From Dyadobacter sp. SG02 (GTDB taxonomy: Bacteria; Bacteroidota; Bacteroidia; Cytophagales; Spirosomataceae), in assembly GCF_900109045.1 (NCBI RefSeq), contig NZ_FNYL01000001.1, positions 725,913 through 789,912 of the forward strand: a stretch of DNA of 64,000 nt, written 5' to 3'. The notes beneath the pieces were generated by a model that made no database searches, was not told where the DNA came from, and saw only the letters and a list, made by a program, of their open reading frames with translations. Below are positions 53,109 through 62,282 of this stretch, one piece after another. A program made the translations under genes and the position numbers. Every line of letters begins with the position of its first letter. The first letter of the stretch is position 1.

Positions 53109-55055
53109 ATGACGAAATCACTTCCCATATTCATCCTCGTTTTTTTCTCCCATTTTCTATTTGCCCAAACCGGCGGCATCAAACCGGTACCGCTCAAAGA
53201 CGTTAAAACTACCGACGGTTTCTGGCACGATCGCGTCGAGCTGGCGCGCGGCGTAACGATCCCGCATGCATTGCATCAATGCGAGGAGTCGGGCCGGTTT
53301 GATAACTTCGCAGTAGCCGGTGGTTTGAAAAAAGGGGTATTTAAAGGGGCTCGATTCGACGATTCAGATGTCTTCAAAGTCGTTGAAGGTGCTTCTTATG
53401 TACTTCAAAATCAATATGATCCTAAACTGGATCACTACCTCGACTCGCTGATCACGCTCTTCGCCGCCGCGCAGGAGCCCGATGGTTATTTGTACACGAT
53501 CAGAACCATTAACAAGGATACCACCGGTTCCTATGACTGGATCGCGGGACCTTACCGCTATTCCTTCGAGAACGGCAGCCATGAATTGTACAATGCAGGG
53601 CATTTGTACGAAGCGGCGGTAGCACATTACGAAGCGACGGGCAAAAAGAATTTGCTGAATGTCGCCATCAGGAATGCCGACCATTTGGTTAAAACCATTG
53701 GCCCTAAACCCGGACAAATGGTGGTGGTACCGGGTCATGAAGAGACAGAACTCGCATTGATCCGCCTCTACCGCGTTACCGGCAAAAAGGAATACCTCGA
53801 TCTTTCCAAATTCTTCATCGACATGCGCGGCCGTTCCGACAAGCGCACGCTCTTCCTCGACGAGCACAAGCTCGGCCCCTCCTATTTTCAGGACCAGGTA
53901 CCGTTCGTGCGCCAGCGCGAGGCGGTCGGGCACGCGGTACGCGCGCAGTACCTGTACACAGGCGTAGCCGATCTGCTCACCCTCCGCCCCGACTCAAAAG
54001 ACGAGACCGCCGTACAAGCCATCTGGAACGACGCCACCTATAAAAAACAATATGTAACCGGCGGAATGGGCGCCCGGGAGGACGGCGAAGCATTCGACAA
54101 GCCTTACATTCTGCCCAACGATAATGCCTACGCCGAAACCTGCGCCGCTATCGCGAATATGCTTTGGAACCACAAAATGTACCTCCTCACCGGCGACGCG
54201 AAATACATGGATGTGTTCGAGCGCGTGCTTTACAATGGTTTCCTGGGCGGAATGGGTGTGAAAGGCAATACATTCTTTTATGTTAACCCAATGTCGTCTA
54301 ATGGTACCAACGACTTCAACAAAGGCTCTGGTGCCGTGCGGCACGAATGGTTCGGTACCGCGTGTTGCCCTACCAATGTCTCGCGCTTTCTGCCTTCCAT
54401 GCCTGCATACATGTATGCGACTCAAGGTAATGCATTAGTCATCAACCTATTCGGCGATACCAAAGCGAACGTTACGCTTCCAAACACCCCGGTCCAAATC
54501 ACTCAGCAGACCCAATATCCCTGGCAGGGAAACATTCGCATTCAGGTAGATCCCGAAAAGAGCGGAGCTTTTCCGCTGCATATCCGCATTCCGGGCTGGG
54601 CGAACGGTCAGGCGATTCCGGGGGATTTGTATAGTTATGAAGACAAACTCGTAAAACCGGTGGGATTGACCGTCAATGGCAAAAAAATGGACCCAACCAT
54701 TGAAAACGGCTATTTGAAATTGAACCGTACCTGGAAAAAAGGCGATGTGATCGAGCTCGTGGTCGATATGCCGGTACGCAGAGTGATCGCCAATGAAAAC
54801 CTGAAATCCAACCAGGGGAAGGTTGCCATCGAACGCGGGCCGGTACTTTACTGCGCGGAAGGCCACGACAATGGCGGCAAGGCCCTCGCCATGAAAATCT
54901 CCGGCACGCAGGAATTCACCCCATCGTACCAGAAGGAAATGCTCGGCGGCATCAATGTCCTGAAATCCAAAGAACAAAACATCACATTAATCCCCTACTA
55001 CGCCTGGGCCAACCGCGGCGCCAATGAAATGACGATTTGGTTTGACAGGGAGTGA
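53109..55055 (+). CDS. Glycoside hydrolase family 127 protein, probable beta-L-arabinofuranosidase (648 aa)
   Basis: A signal peptide (MTKSLPIFILVFFSHFLFAQ) precedes a GH127 (former DUF1680) body. The family's zinc/nucleophile site is seen as YAETCAAIANMLWN (Glu and Cys near residues 343-346) and ACCPTNVSRFLPS (paired Cys near 420). The N-terminal GFWHDRVELARGVTIPHALH and AAQEPDGYLYT are also typical. Characterised members release L-arabinofuranose from plant glycans with a cysteine nucleophile; the exact substrate here is unknown. It is periplasmic. It stands 93 bp after the regulator gene and has no polysaccharide-utilisation neighbours. Confidence 0.9.
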   Translation: MTKSLPIFILVFFSHFLFAQTGGIKPVPLKDVKTTDGFWHDRVELARGVTIPHALHQCEESGRFDNFAVAGGLKKGVFKGARFDDSDVFKVVEGASYVLQNQYDPKLDHYLDSLITLFAAAQEPDGYLYTIRTINKDTTGSYDWIAGPYRYSFENGSHELYNAGHLYEAAVAHYEATGKKNLLNVAIRNADHLVKTIGPKPGQMVVVPGHEETELALIRLYRVTGKKEYLDLSKFFIDMRGRSDKRTLFLDEHKLGPSYFQDQVPFVRQREAVGHAVRAQYLYTGVADLLTLRPDSKDETAVQAIWNDATYKKQYVTGGMGAREDGEAFDKPYILPNDNAYAETCAAIANMLWNHKMYLLTGDAKYMDVFERVLYNGFLGGMGVKGNTFFYVNPMSSNGTNDFNKGSGAVRHEWFGTACCPTNVSRFLPSMPAYMYATQGNALVINLFGDTKANVTLPNTPVQITQQTQYPWQGNIRIQVDPEKSGAFPLHIRIPGWANGQAIPGDLYSYEDKLVKPVGLTVNGKKMDPTIENGYLKLNRTWKKGDVIELVVDMPVRRVIANENLKSNQGKVAIERGPVLYCAEGHDNGGKALAMKISGTQEFTPSYQKEMLGGINVLKSKEQNITLIPYYAWANRGANEMTIWFDRE

Positions 55056-55067
55056 TGACGGCCGTCA

Positions 55068-55985
55068 TTACTCCCGCCCCATATTCTTTTGAAACGCCTC
55101 CAAATCCTTCAATTCCCCATCCATAATGAGGTTCATATCGCTGCCGTCCAGGACCTCGTTTTCGGATTTGATTTTGCTTTTGAAATAGAATGTAAACGGC
55201 AGTTCCTTGCCTTTGCCGATCATCTGCGCACCGGCCTTTATCACTTTCCCAAGACTTACCGAAAGCGGGATTTCATAAATCTCCGTGCTTTTGGCTTTCA
55301 CCCTGGTAATACCCGTGACAGCGCCTTCCGCGAAGCGTTTTTGTTTACCCAAATCCATAGCATACCGCGGGTCCCGGAATTGGAGTGAAAACGTGTTCAA
55401 GTTCGTAACCTCGATTTTCACTACAATATCCGACTCTTTCAGACCCAGCTTTTTGAAATCATAACCCGCCATTTTGACCTTCGGAAGCCGGTAAAGCGGC
55501 AAGCGCTTATCCATATCGAGCACAAGGGAATCTTTTCCCAGAAATGGTTTTTCAAAATGCAGGATGGTTTTAAAATGATAATCGGCGCTATCCTGGCCTT
55601 TGGCAGCCTCCTCGTCTCCTTCCACGCGCAGGTTGCGGATTTTCACTTTCGCAGGCAGCGTTAGCAAAGAGCTGTCGGCCGCTTTTACTTCCAGCGGTTG
55701 GTTATAATGGTCCTCAACAATCGTTTTGCCATTCATTTTTACCACATAATTGAGGCGCTTCAAATGCATCCCCACCGGAAGCGGATTATACAACAATGTT
55801 TTGAGCTCCATTTTAATGGTACTGTCCGTCACGTCGCTGATGTGTGCGATACTCATTTCCACGTGTGGTTTTAATCCCGTGACCGCATCGGGTTTGCTCT
55901 TTTTGAAAAAGTACCAGATGGCCACGGCGATGCCGAGTAGCAGGAGAATGATGATGACTGGTTTAAATGGTTTGCTTTTGCTCAT
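55068..55985 (-). CDS. LEA14/WHy-like protein with an N-terminal membrane anchor (305 aa)
   Basis: The start at 55983-55985 gives MSKSKPFKPVIIILLLLGIA, an N-terminal anchor helix at about residues 9-27. The rest is two beta-rich repeats of the LEA type 2 / WHy kind (IKMELKTLLYNPLPVGMHLK and IVVKIEVTNLNTFSLQFRDP), which bind or stabilise other proteins in some systems. The 13-residue extension to 56024 is not needed. Convergent with the GH127 gene. Function unknown; assignment by fold pattern. Confidence 0.75.
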   Translation of the reverse strand: MSKSKPFKPVIIILLLLGIAVAIWYFFKKSKPDAVTGLKPHVEMSIAHISDVTDSTIKMELKTLLYNPLPVGMHLKRLNYVVKMNGKTIVEDHYNQPLEVKAADSSLLTLPAKVKIRNLRVEGDEEAAKGQDSADYHFKTILHFEKPFLGKDSLVLDMDKRLPLYRLPKVKMAGYDFKKLGLKESDIVVKIEVTNLNTFSLQFRDPRYAMDLGKQKRFAEGAVTGITRVKAKSTEIYEIPLSVSLGKVIKAGAQMIGKGKELPFTFYFKSKIKSENEVLDGSDMNLIMDGELKDLEAFQKNMGRE

Positions 55986-56196
55986 GGTGTCAGTCGGTTG
56001 ATATGCCCGTTGTTCAAAAAGCATTCCTACCCCTTTCCCACCCCTGCCACACGTATATGGGTAGGAATATCTTCAAGCACGGGGCTGAGATTTGCTGCAA
56101 ACGGCATTATCGGATTGGTATGGGTTTTTAAAAAGGATCCCGCAATCGGATGGCGACCGCCATCACTTTCAACAAAACAACGACCATTAAAACTAC

Positions 56197-56745
56197 ATGA
56201 TCATGAAAGCGACAAAAAGTAAAACAAGTCCCAAGAAAATTACCGAATCGGATAGCACTAAGCTGAAAGAATTATTTGTAGATGGTCTTAAAGACATTTA
56301 TTGGGCTGAAAAGAATCTGGCAAAAGCGCTTACAAAAATGGCCAAGAATACCACTTCCGAAGAGTTAAAGGCTGCATTCGAACAACATACTACTGAAACC
56401 GAACAGCACGCAGCACGCGTGGAAGAAATCTTTGGCCTAATCGGCGAAAAAGCGCAAGCCAAAAAATGCGCGGCGATGGAAGGGCTCATCGAAGAAGCGA
56501 ACGAAATCCTTGAAAGCACCGAAAAAGGCACGATGGTGCGCGACTGCGGATTGATTATGGCCGCCCAGAAAGTGGAACATTATGAAATCGCATCGTATGG
56601 TACACTGCGCAACATCGCGCGTACACTCGGGCATTCCAACGTCGCTGATCTATTGCAACAAACGCTTGACCAGGAAGGGGAAACCGACCATAAGCTCACC
56701 GAACTGGCAGAAGCCTACGTGAATGAGGAAGCAAGTGTAGAGTAA
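56197..56745 (+). CDS. Ferritin-like DUF892 (YciE/YciF family) protein (182 aa)
   Basis: After a basic N-terminus (KATKSKTSPKKITESDSTKL) comes a four-helix ferritin-like domain: LKELFVDGLKDIYWAEKNLAKAL, AFEQHTTETEQHAARVEEIF, MVRDCGLIMAAQKVEHYEIA and QTLDQEGETDHKLTELAEAY. The E-x6-Y, E-xx-H and H-YE residues are those of the di-iron-type site. YciE/YciF proteins are stress-linked in other bacteria. A strong terminator follows. The 211 bp upstream hold no recognisable regulatory element. Confidence 0.88.
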   Translation: MIMKATKSKTSPKKITESDSTKLKELFVDGLKDIYWAEKNLAKALTKMAKNTTSEELKAAFEQHTTETEQHAARVEEIFGLIGEKAQAKKCAAMEGLIEEANEILESTEKGTMVRDCGLIMAAQKVEHYEIASYGTLRNIARTLGHSNVADLLQQTLDQEGETDHKLTELAEAYVNEEASVE

Positions 56746-56770
56746 AGGCTTCTGCCTTTTATAAAAGCAG

Positions 56771-56799
56771 AGAGGCGATCGGGATTCCCGACCGCCTCT
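56771..56799. terminator. Hairpin terminator
   Basis: A 13-bp stem (AGAGGCGATCGGG / CCCGACCGCCTCT) with one A-C mismatch and a 3-nt loop, followed by TTTT. It separates the convergent DUF892 and PNPOx-like genes. Confidence 0.85.
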
Positions 56800-56819
56800 T
56801 TTGCATTCAATATATACAT

Positions 56820-57320
56820 CTACACCAGATTCAATTTGCCATGATCCCCACCTTCCGGTGTGCTGCCCGTGATCACCGCTTTGAGCATCGAAAAGAATAC
56901 GATCATTTTGGAAGATGTACTATCCCAATAGGCCGCTTCTTGTGTGGTAACCCTGAGAACCGCGAGATCCGGGTCGTCTTTTCCCCCCGGAAACCAGGCT
57001 TTCGTCATTACATTCCATAGTTCTTCCTTACGGTGTTCGCTCTCCACGATCGACGCCGTGCCCGATACGCTCAGGTAGGTATTGTTTTTAGGGTCCGAAT
57101 AAATCAATGTCACCGGATCACCTCTGCGTGCGTCTCTCACTAATTCTGTGTGACGGCTTGTGAAGAACCACACATTACCTTCGACATCGATGTCCAGCGT
57201 CGTCATCGGCCTCGATACGATCTTGCCGTCTTCGATGGTCGTGTACATGCAGAACCGGATGTCCTCCGCAAGCGATTTTAGTTTCTTAACAGCCTGATTA
57301 TCTTCAAAATCCTTTTCCAT
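56820..57320 (-). CDS. Pyridoxamine 5'-phosphate oxidase-like, general-stress-type flavin protein (166 aa)
   Basis: A split-barrel flavin-binding fold: IRFCMYTTIEDGKIVSRPM, NVWFFTSRHTELVRDARRGD and VTLIYSDPKNNTYLSVSGTA. This order matches general stress protein 26-like members of the PNPOx family, which bind FMN or FAD and whose reactions are mostly unknown. The ATG at 57318-57320 is chosen; the longer frame to 57428 adds a non-conserved stretch. Possibly part of a stress response with the DUF892 gene that faces it. Confidence 0.82.
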   Translation of the reverse strand: MEKDFEDNQAVKKLKSLAEDIRFCMYTTIEDGKIVSRPMTTLDIDVEGNVWFFTSRHTELVRDARRGDPVTLIYSDPKNNTYLSVSGTASIVESEHRKEELWNVMTKAWFPGGKDDPDLAVLRVTTQEAAYWDSTSSKMIVFFSMLKAVITGSTPEGGDHGKLNLV

Positions 57321-57457
57321 AACGGTCGTTTTTAGATTTGTTGAAATTTTCGTTCGAATCCAGATCTGTAAAACAACCGTTCCAAAGATTACCTGACGAG
57401 GCCACTGTTGGCGGATCTTTTCGCTCATTTACAACCGAACGCCCGCCACGCCTTGCA

Positions 57458-59773
57458 TTAAAATTCCAGGCGGTAATTCAGGATAGGCAGCATGCCTGTC
57501 TGGGTGATCAACTTTACCCGGTCCTCTTTCTTGTTGTAATAGCGGTCGAACGCATTCAGCCTGTTGGTCACGTTCTGAATATCGAGTGAGATGGTCGAGG
57601 TGGTGCGCTTTTTATTTTTGGTGTAACTCACACGCAGGTCGCCACGGAAATAGGCGGGCAGTTGCTCCGAGTAGCTTCGCGACCAATCCCGTTCCGTGCG
57701 GCCTTTCTCTCTCGACTTTTCCAAATCGATCGGTGTAGTACGGTTACCGCCTGCTGCGAGGAGCTTGATGTTCGCTGCGAAAATATTGGTTTTGCTTTTA
57801 CCGACGCGCCATTCCTTACCCGCGAGGAAGTTTTGCACATATTTACTATTGAAACGGCTGTCGCGCTCGATGCCATCGCGACCGGTGTATTTGGACTGGT
57901 ACAATGAAGTCGTGCTCATGAGGTAAATACCGGCTGTCAGCGATTTCTCGACGGTCAGTTCCAAACCGTAACTGCGTCCTTTACCGTCACTCGTCAGCGA
58001 ATCGCTCACGAAACCGCTGATCTCGTTCAGCTGCGAGTTGTGGAGCAAATAGGGCGTCGTGGTATTCGGCGGGCCGATAGGGATATTGTAATGGTGCTGG
58101 TAATAGGTCTCCGCAAGCACCCGCCAGCTCGCCGACGGCCTGAACTCATAGCCCGCCACCAAATGCGCCGATTTGGTGAGTTTGAGGTTTTTGTTGATCT
58201 GATCCGTCTTGTCATCCGACACCTTTACCTGGGCCATGTACATGGAAATGGATTCCGTTTTGCTGTGCAAACCTGCCCCGAAACTCACCGTCGAACGCGG
58301 CGCTACCGCCCAGCGCACACCCACACGCGGTTCGATCGAATATCGGTTGTTCAACGCCAGCAGCATGCCATGCAAACCTGCATTCAACGTAACGGTAGGC
58401 GTTAAACGCGACTTCCATTGCGCATATGCCTGAAACAGCTGGGTATTTCCTTTCCGGTCCACATTGATTTCATAGGGACCGTCTTCATTATCTTTGTCGT
58501 ACAGGTTGAAATCCAGGTGATTGATGATCACGCCCAGACGCACTGTGTTGCGCGCATTCAGCTTGTAGTTATATAAAGAAGAGAGCCTAAGCGCTTGGTT
58601 TACAAATTTCTGCTGGTAGGTAGCATCGATATTTTTGTCATAAAAATCACCCGTCTGTGTTGTCGCAGAATAAGAAACGATGTTTTCCATATACGACTTG
58701 CTGTTGATATAGCGGAGGTAATTGACGCCTACCATCCCACGGTTCGACTTGAAAGTTTCCTTCCAATCGTCGTCGTCGACCTTGGACGTGCTGATGCCGC
58801 CCATTCCCCACACGCTCACCACCACCTTGTCGTCGTAAGGAATATATACTTTAAAAGCGCCATCCTGAAAATCAATCGAAGCATCGCCATTAAGATTAAC
58901 GCCGATCTTGTTAAGAACCGACAACGTAGAATAGCGGTAATTAGCCAGATAAGAAGCGCCGCCTTTCGGACCAATGGGGCCTTCTGCTGCAAAGTCGAGC
59001 CCGAGAATACCGGCCTGCATCGCGTATTCACGTTTTTCATTATTCCCTTTTCTGAGTTTAAGGTCAAAAACACCGGATGTGGCATTACCGTATTCCGCGG
59101 GAAAGGCGCCGGTGAGAAAGTCGGAATTGCCGAGCACATTGGCGCTCAATGCGCTGATGCCCCCGCCGCTCGCCCCTTCCTGCGCGAAATGGTTCGGATT
59201 AGGGATTTCAACGCCCTCCATCCGCCATAGCATTCCTTTCGGACTATTACCCCTGATAATGAGCTGATTACTACCATCATCGGTCGCCGCTACGCCGGCA
59301 AACGACATCGCCATCCGCGCCGGGTCGTTTACCGATGCCGCGAAACGTTTGGTCTGGTCTACGGTAAAGGAGCGCCCGCTCACACTCACCATATCGTTCA
59401 AAGGCGCGCCATTCTCTTTCTGCGCCTTCACAACAACCTCATTCAGAGCACGGAACGACTCAGTCAGTTTGATATTCAATTCGACTTCCTTCCCCGAGCC
59501 GACATTGATCTCCTGCACGAATGCATCGTCATAACCTATGCTGGTGATTTTAAATGAATGGCGGCCGACAGGTACTTTCTCGATGCGGAAATTCCCCTCC
59601 GTATCGGTCACGCCTCCGATAATAGGCGTTACGGATGTCACGATCACATTCGCCCCGATCACAGGTTGCTGCGATTCGGTATCAATGATCCGTCCTTTGA
59701 CGGTCTGGGCAGGCTGGGCAAAGGCCAGGGCGCTCACGGCCCCGGCCATTAAGGTCAAGATAAATTTTTTCAT
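57458..59773 (-). CDS. TonB-dependent receptor with carboxypeptidase-like N-terminal domain (771 aa)
   Basis: The signal peptide MKKFILTLMAGAVSALAFAQ is followed by a carboxypeptidase-like domain at about residues 24-110 (VKGRIIDTESQQPVIGANVI), a plug at about 130-250 (QLIIRGNSPKGMLWRMEGVE, PNPNHFAQEGASGGGISALS) and a beta-barrel ending LPILNYRLEF, with the C-terminal phenylalanine expected of barrel proteins. It differs from the receptor at 24569 in its plug and barrel, so the two are not recent duplicates. No SusD partner; ligand unknown. Its start is 108 bp from the tenA stop. Confidence 0.9.
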   Translation of the reverse strand: MKKFILTLMAGAVSALAFAQPAQTVKGRIIDTESQQPVIGANVIVTSVTPIIGGVTDTEGNFRIEKVPVGRHSFKITSIGYDDAFVQEINVGSGKEVELNIKLTESFRALNEVVVKAQKENGAPLNDMVSVSGRSFTVDQTKRFAASVNDPARMAMSFAGVAATDDGSNQLIIRGNSPKGMLWRMEGVEIPNPNHFAQEGASGGGISALSANVLGNSDFLTGAFPAEYGNATSGVFDLKLRKGNNEKREYAMQAGILGLDFAAEGPIGPKGGASYLANYRYSTLSVLNKIGVNLNGDASIDFQDGAFKVYIPYDDKVVVSVWGMGGISTSKVDDDDWKETFKSNRGMVGVNYLRYINSKSYMENIVSYSATTQTGDFYDKNIDATYQQKFVNQALRLSSLYNYKLNARNTVRLGVIINHLDFNLYDKDNEDGPYEINVDRKGNTQLFQAYAQWKSRLTPTVTLNAGLHGMLLALNNRYSIEPRVGVRWAVAPRSTVSFGAGLHSKTESISMYMAQVKVSDDKTDQINKNLKLTKSAHLVAGYEFRPSASWRVLAETYYQHHYNIPIGPPNTTTPYLLHNSQLNEISGFVSDSLTSDGKGRSYGLELTVEKSLTAGIYLMSTTSLYQSKYTGRDGIERDSRFNSKYVQNFLAGKEWRVGKSKTNIFAANIKLLAAGGNRTTPIDLEKSREKGRTERDWSRSYSEQLPAYFRGDLRVSYTKNKKRTTSTISLDIQNVTNRLNAFDRYYNKKEDRVKLITQTGMLPILNYRLEF

Positions 59774-59850
59774 GGCTGGTTGTTTTGCAATTCTGACAAC
59801 TCAGCCGGTGGGTACCCTAAAAGTTATTGGAAAAATTTTTGAACGGGGGA

Positions 59851-59882
59851 TTTTTTGACCGCCGACCATGGACCGCCGGTCC
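59851..59882. repeat. GACCGCCGACCATGGACC repeat fragment
   Basis: A T-run followed by GACCGCCGACCATGGACCGC and CGGTCC, equal to the left arm of the elements in the permease array. GGACCG-C-CGGTCC is self-complementary. There is no right arm here, so it is a half element, placed at the end of tenA. Confidence 0.65.
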
Positions 59883-60532
59883 TAAACCACCCATTCCTCC
59901 AACCGATACGCGCTATCCCAGAACATATATTCCAACCTCGACGCCGTCACATATGCCTCGATCATCTTTTTGCGCGTCGCTTCTGAGGCATTCTCGGCCA
60001 GCTGATCGCAAATATCCAGCGCCTTCTGTACGGAATGGGCGAAATCTTCTCCTGCGTAGGCATTGATCCAGTTTTGATAAGCATTCGGGCCTGTCTGGTT
60101 GGCGTAAATGTAGTCGCCGACTTGTTTGTAAATCCAGAAGCAGGGGAGCAATGCGGCCACTGTCACTTCGTAGGATTCGAATGCGCTGGTGGCCATCAGG
60201 TAATTGGTATAGGCAAAACAGCCCGGCGCTTTCCCCGATTGGGAATCGATCACGTATTCTTTGAAATAACCTAAATGCAAAGCCCGCTCTACGAGAATGG
60301 CGTTTTGAGCAAATTGGAGGAAATCGAGCAGTTCGTGGCTGTTACCGGCTTTGGTGCCGGCTACGGCCAATGCGCGGGCAAAATCGGCGAGGTAAAGGGA
60401 GTCCTGGTAAATATAGAATTTAAACTTTTCAAGCGGTAATGTACCCTCTTTCAGCTCCTGGTTGAATGGATGTTGTTGTATTTGTTCAAATATTGGCAGC
60501 GCTTCGGCCCAGAGCAGGTCGGTAAATTTCAT
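59882..60532 (-). CDS. tenA: Thiaminase II / aminopyrimidine aminohydrolase (216 aa)
   Basis: TenA hydrolyses thiamine breakdown products such as aminomethyl-HMP to the pyrimidine used for thiamine synthesis. The catalytic residues of the family are seen: D44 in YIYQDSLYL, C131 in LLPCFWIY and E201 in RLEYMFWDSAY. The length is normal for an all-helical TenA monomer. Its start overlaps the thiD stop by 4 bp (ATGA), so the two are translationally coupled. Last gene of the thiamine salvage operon. Confidence 0.94.
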   Translation of the reverse strand: MKFTDLLWAEALPIFEQIQQHPFNQELKEGTLPLEKFKFYIYQDSLYLADFARALAVAGTKAGNSHELLDFLQFAQNAILVERALHLGYFKEYVIDSQSGKAPGCFAYTNYLMATSAFESYEVTVAALLPCFWIYKQVGDYIYANQTGPNAYQNWINAYAGEDFAHSVQKALDICDQLAENASEATRKKMIEAYVTASRLEYMFWDSAYRLEEWVV

Positions 60533-61350
60533 GATATAATCTGCATGGAAAGTGGTGAAAATGAATGGTTCAGCGGCCCGGGCCCGTGACCCGTAACAAC
60601 GTTCTTACCTTCGCGGATAGCGCCGGCGATGTATTCCTTGGCGAAAATGATCGACTCCGCCAGCGAATTGCCCTTGGCAAGGTAGGTAGCAATGGCCGAC
60701 GACAATGTGCAGCCCGTACCATGGACATTCCGGCTATCGATATAATCCGATTCGAGGATCAGCGGCTCCTGCCCTCGCTGCGCCAGGACATCGTAAATCG
60801 TCGGCGCTACCAGGTGGCCTCCTTTCAGCAATACCGCTTTACAGCCTCTTTCAACCATCTCCGTCGCGGCACTCTTCATCGTCGCTGGGGTTCGGATCTG
60901 TCCACCGATGAGTATTTCTGCCTCGTCGAGATTGGGGGTAATGAGGTCGACGCGAGGGAAAAGTTCGTTCCAGAGCACCGACACCGTCTCATCCTGAATC
61001 AGTTTGGAACCGCTGGTAGATACCATCACCGGGTCAAAAACGACGAAAGACGGCTGGAAGCGATCGAGCGCCTCCGCGATTATATATGCTACTTCCGCAG
61101 TATTGACCATCCCGATTTTTACAGCATCAACCGTAATATCCTCGAAAACAGCCTCCAACTGTTCCTGCAAAAAAGCCGGCGGCACCGGGTGAATGGCCCG
61201 CACGCCCTGCGTATTCTGCGCAGTGAGCGCGGTGATGGCCGAAGTTCCGTAGGCTCCCAGCGCGGCGATCGTTTTGAGGTCGGCCTGAATGCCTGCGCCA
61301 CCTCCGCTATCGGATCCGGCGATGGTTAATACAGTTGGATAACGGTTCAT
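60529..61350 (-). CDS. thiD: Hydroxymethylpyrimidine / phosphomethylpyrimidine kinase (273 aa)
   Basis: Phosphorylates HMP to HMP-P and HMP-PP for coupling to the thiazole. The ribokinase-fold motifs are AGSDSGGGAGIQADLKT (residues 11-27), VVFDPVMVSTSG, and GTGCTLSSAIATYL with the anion-hole GTGC. The length is typical. It lies after a 10-bp tandem repeat that separates it from thiE. With TenA downstream it supplies pyrimidine from salvage. Confidence 0.95.
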   Translation of the reverse strand: MNRYPTVLTIAGSDSGGGAGIQADLKTIAALGAYGTSAITALTAQNTQGVRAIHPVPPAFLQEQLEAVFEDITVDAVKIGMVNTAEVAYIIAEALDRFQPSFVVFDPVMVSTSGSKLIQDETVSVLWNELFPRVDLITPNLDEAEILIGGQIRTPATMKSAATEMVERGCKAVLLKGGHLVAPTIYDVLAQRGQEPLILESDYIDSRNVHGTGCTLSSAIATYLAKGNSLAESIIFAKEYIAGAIREGKNVVTGHGPGPLNHSFSPLSMQIIS

Positions 61351-61370
61351 AGGAATGTGGTTGGTGGTGT

Positions 61371-61500
61371 TGGTTGGGTGTGGTTGGGTGTGGTCGGGTG
61401 TGGTCAGGTGTGGTCAGTTGTGGTCGGGTGTGGTCGGGTGCGGTCAGGTATAGTCAGGGGTTGTCAGGTATGGTCAGGTATGGTCAGGGGGTGTTGAGGG
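61371..61500. repeat. 10-bp minisatellite between thiE and thiD
   Basis: About 12-13 tandem units of the decamer TGGTCGGGTG and variants (TGGTTGGGTG, TGGTCAGGTG, TGGTCAGGTA), in exact 10-bp register. The last units run into the 3' end of thiE (stop at 61484). Confidence 0.9.
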
Positions 61501-62134
61501 TTGGCCAAAGAATGGCGTTCTGAATGGTTTTTTTCAGCTCTCTTGCCGCTTCTCGGGGAGACGGGGCGCTGCAAATGGCCGATACGACGGCAATACCGTT
61601 CGCGCCGTTCAGCACGGCTTCGCGCGCATTGCCTGTGTGAAGCCCGCCAATGACGACCAGCGGATGCCGGCTTTCCTGCCGCGCCCATTGGAGCCCTTCG
61701 AGTTCCCAGGGTTGTTCGGTGTCTGTTTTGGTAGGTGTAGCAAAAAGCGGGCTCACGGCGAGGTACGACAGGTTCCAATGCTCCGCTTCGAGCAAATCGG
61801 ATTGCTTTTCGGCCGATAGTCCAATGATTTTGCCCTCTCCAAGCAACCGATGGGCCGTTTGAAAAGGCATATCGCTCTGCCCGATATGCACGCCGTCCGC
61901 ATCCACAGCTAATGCTACATCAACGCGGTCATTAATGATCAAAGGGACATTATAAGTTTCCAAAAGGTCCTTCAAGCGCTTGGCCCGATCGATGAATGCA
62001 CGGGTCGAAAGCGACTTTTCCCGCAATTGCACCATCGTAACGCCTCCCTTCACCGCCTCTTCCACGACCCAGTAAAAGTCGCGGCCAAGGCATGCAGCTT
62101 CGTCGGTTACGAGATATAGTTCGAGATTTAACAT
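61484..62134 (-). CDS. thiE: Thiamine phosphate synthase (216 aa)
   Basis: Joins HMP-PP and thiazole phosphate to thiamine phosphate. Seen: YLVTDE at the start, VQLREKSLSTRAFIDRA, INDRVDVALAVDADGVHIGQ with SDMP, VSPLFATPTKTDTE and VIGGLHTGN. The ATG at 62132-62134 (MLNLELYLVTD) is chosen over a frame extended to 62182. The last residues (ILWPTLNTP) are encoded partly by the minisatellite, so the C-terminus could vary with repeat number. Confidence 0.94.
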   Translation of the reverse strand: MLNLELYLVTDEAACLGRDFYWVVEEAVKGGVTMVQLREKSLSTRAFIDRAKRLKDLLETYNVPLIINDRVDVALAVDADGVHIGQSDMPFQTAHRLLGEGKIIGLSAEKQSDLLEAEHWNLSYLAVSPLFATPTKTDTEQPWELEGLQWARQESRHPLVVIGGLHTGNAREAVLNGANGIAVVSAICSAPSPREAARELKKTIQNAILWPTLNTP

Positions 62135-62282
62135 TACATTTCTCTTTTTTAATGCCGTCAGGCATGTGATATAGGCAGCCAATTATGCCGCATCCAGTTC
62201 AAAAATGCCCTTGGGCATGCCGTCCCTCACGGGATTTTCAAACATACGGCAGCAATCTTCGTCTACCAATGTTCCTTCACTA

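Noticed and set aside
56041-56120. CACGGGGCTGAGATT upstream of the DUF892 gene, resembling part of a TPP riboswitch
   Set aside because: The second conserved block (GATCTGG...) is missing and the downstream gene is not a thiamine gene.
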